From positions 1 to 64,000 of the forward strand of contig CAVQMC010000009.1 in NCBI GenBank assembly GCA_963713505.1: a DNA stretch of 64,000 nt. Reading direction: 5' to 3'. Below the pieces are notes generated by a model that worked only from the letters and a program-made list of their open reading frames with translations, had not been told where the DNA came from and ran no database searches. Numbering within the stretch: position 1 is the first letter of the stretch; the number at the start of each line of letters is the position of its first letter. Origin of the DNA: CAVQMC01 sp963713505. Its GTDB lineage: Bacteria; Bacteroidota; Ignavibacteria; Ignavibacteriales; Ignavibacteriaceae. A program made the translations under genes and the position numbers. Shown one piece after another: positions 63,939-64,000 of this stretch.

Positions 63939-64000
63939 TTATTTAATTTTAATATCAATTAATTTTGCTTTCGCTTCTTCCGATTTAGGGATAGTAATCA
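63939..64000 (-). CDS. 3' end of a small heat-shock protein (Hsp20), partial
   Basis: Only the last 19 codons lie in the window: ITIPKSEEAKAKLIDIKIK and a stop. The pattern L-x-I-x-(I/L)-P-K-x-E-E-A-K, then an I-x-I motif (IDIKI), is the typical Hsp20/alpha-crystallin C-terminus. It lies upstream of cbpA on the same strand, extending the chaperone cluster beyond the window. The identification rests on a short stretch but fits well. Confidence 0.65.
   Translation of the reverse strand, partial: ITIPKSEEAKAKLIDIKIK

Noticed and set aside
62826..64000. HrcA/CIRCE operators for the chaperone cluster
   Set aside because: I looked for TTAGCACTC-N9-GAGTGCTAA near clpB, htpG, cbpA and groES and found none.

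Overview
The window is AT-rich and looks like a chromosomal segment of a member of the Ignavibacteria (Ignavibacteriales, near Ignavibacterium/Melioribacter, within the Bacteroidota-Chlorobi group). This is inferred from a type IX secretion C-terminal sorting domain with the YPNPFNPST signature (7040-7939), from dispersed intergenic palindromes of the kind seen in those genomes, and from a bacterial sucrose synthase locus, a gene known from Melioribacter. No phage, integrase, IS element or CRISPR array was recognised. The only RNA gene found is tRNA-Lys(UUU).

Layout. (1) 1-871: the broken end of a secreted beta-propeller-like protein. (2) 1.0-17.3 kb: a heme biosynthesis island on the minus strand. 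In transcription order it is ccsA/hemX-like, hemA, hemC, a lipoprotein gene, a TetR-HemD fusion, hemE and hemN. After a block of other genes (4.4-9.7 kb: glutaredoxin, groES, an odd thioredoxin, trxB, a T9SS cargo gene and the ferritin-VIT1 gene mbfA) it resumes with hemH, hemY/hemG and hemB. (3) 17.4-24.8 kb: housekeeping and envelope genes (band-7 protein, deoA/pdp, aspS, a GT-C glycosyltransferase, two lipoproteins). (4) 25.1-35 kb: a type IV pilus/type II secretion-like machine with a sigma-54-like promoter, two atypical pilins, PilC/GspF, PilB/GspE, a PilT-like ATPase, a PilM-PilN fusion, a PilO-PilP-like fusion and a short secretin. (5) 34.9-42.9 kb: two-component signalling genes next to the pilus locus, including a 1189-residue hybrid kinase with three receiver domains, a receiver-plus-DHp protein without an ATPase domain, a GAF/kinase/receiver pair split by an in-frame TAG, and an NtrC-type sigma-54 activator. 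(6) 42.9-45.8 kb: tRNA-Lys, a SlyD-like isomerase, a membrane acyltransferase and an mgsA remnant. (7) 46-52.6 kb: a sucrose module (fructokinase, sucrose-phosphate synthase/phosphatase, sucrose synthase) next to an MscS channel gene. (8) 52.7-58 kb: a thioesterase, a DUF1207-like outer-membrane protein, a divergent acetyl-CoA-synthetase-like gene, a HisH-like protein without its nucleophile, a DUF5519-like protein and a SCO1-like protein. (9) 58.2-64 kb: a minus-strand protein-folding cluster (clpB, htpG, cbpA-type dnaJ, and the 3' end of an hsp20).

How the genes fit together. The heme genes cover glutamyl-tRNA to protoheme except hemL. The TetR-HemD fusion joins a regulator to an enzyme of the same pathway. 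MbfA and the thiol-redox genes suggest an iron/redox theme. The pilus genes, the sigma-54-like promoter and the NtrC-type regulator suggest regulated surface-fibre production. The sucrose genes plus MscS suggest osmoadaptation.

Caveat on quality. About seventeen loci carry reading-frame breaks, including essential genes such as hemE, clpB and htpG. Junctions worked by hand are single-base insertions or deletions, several in homopolymers, so most are probably sequence or assembly errors. Frameshifted genes are listed as one feature over their full span.
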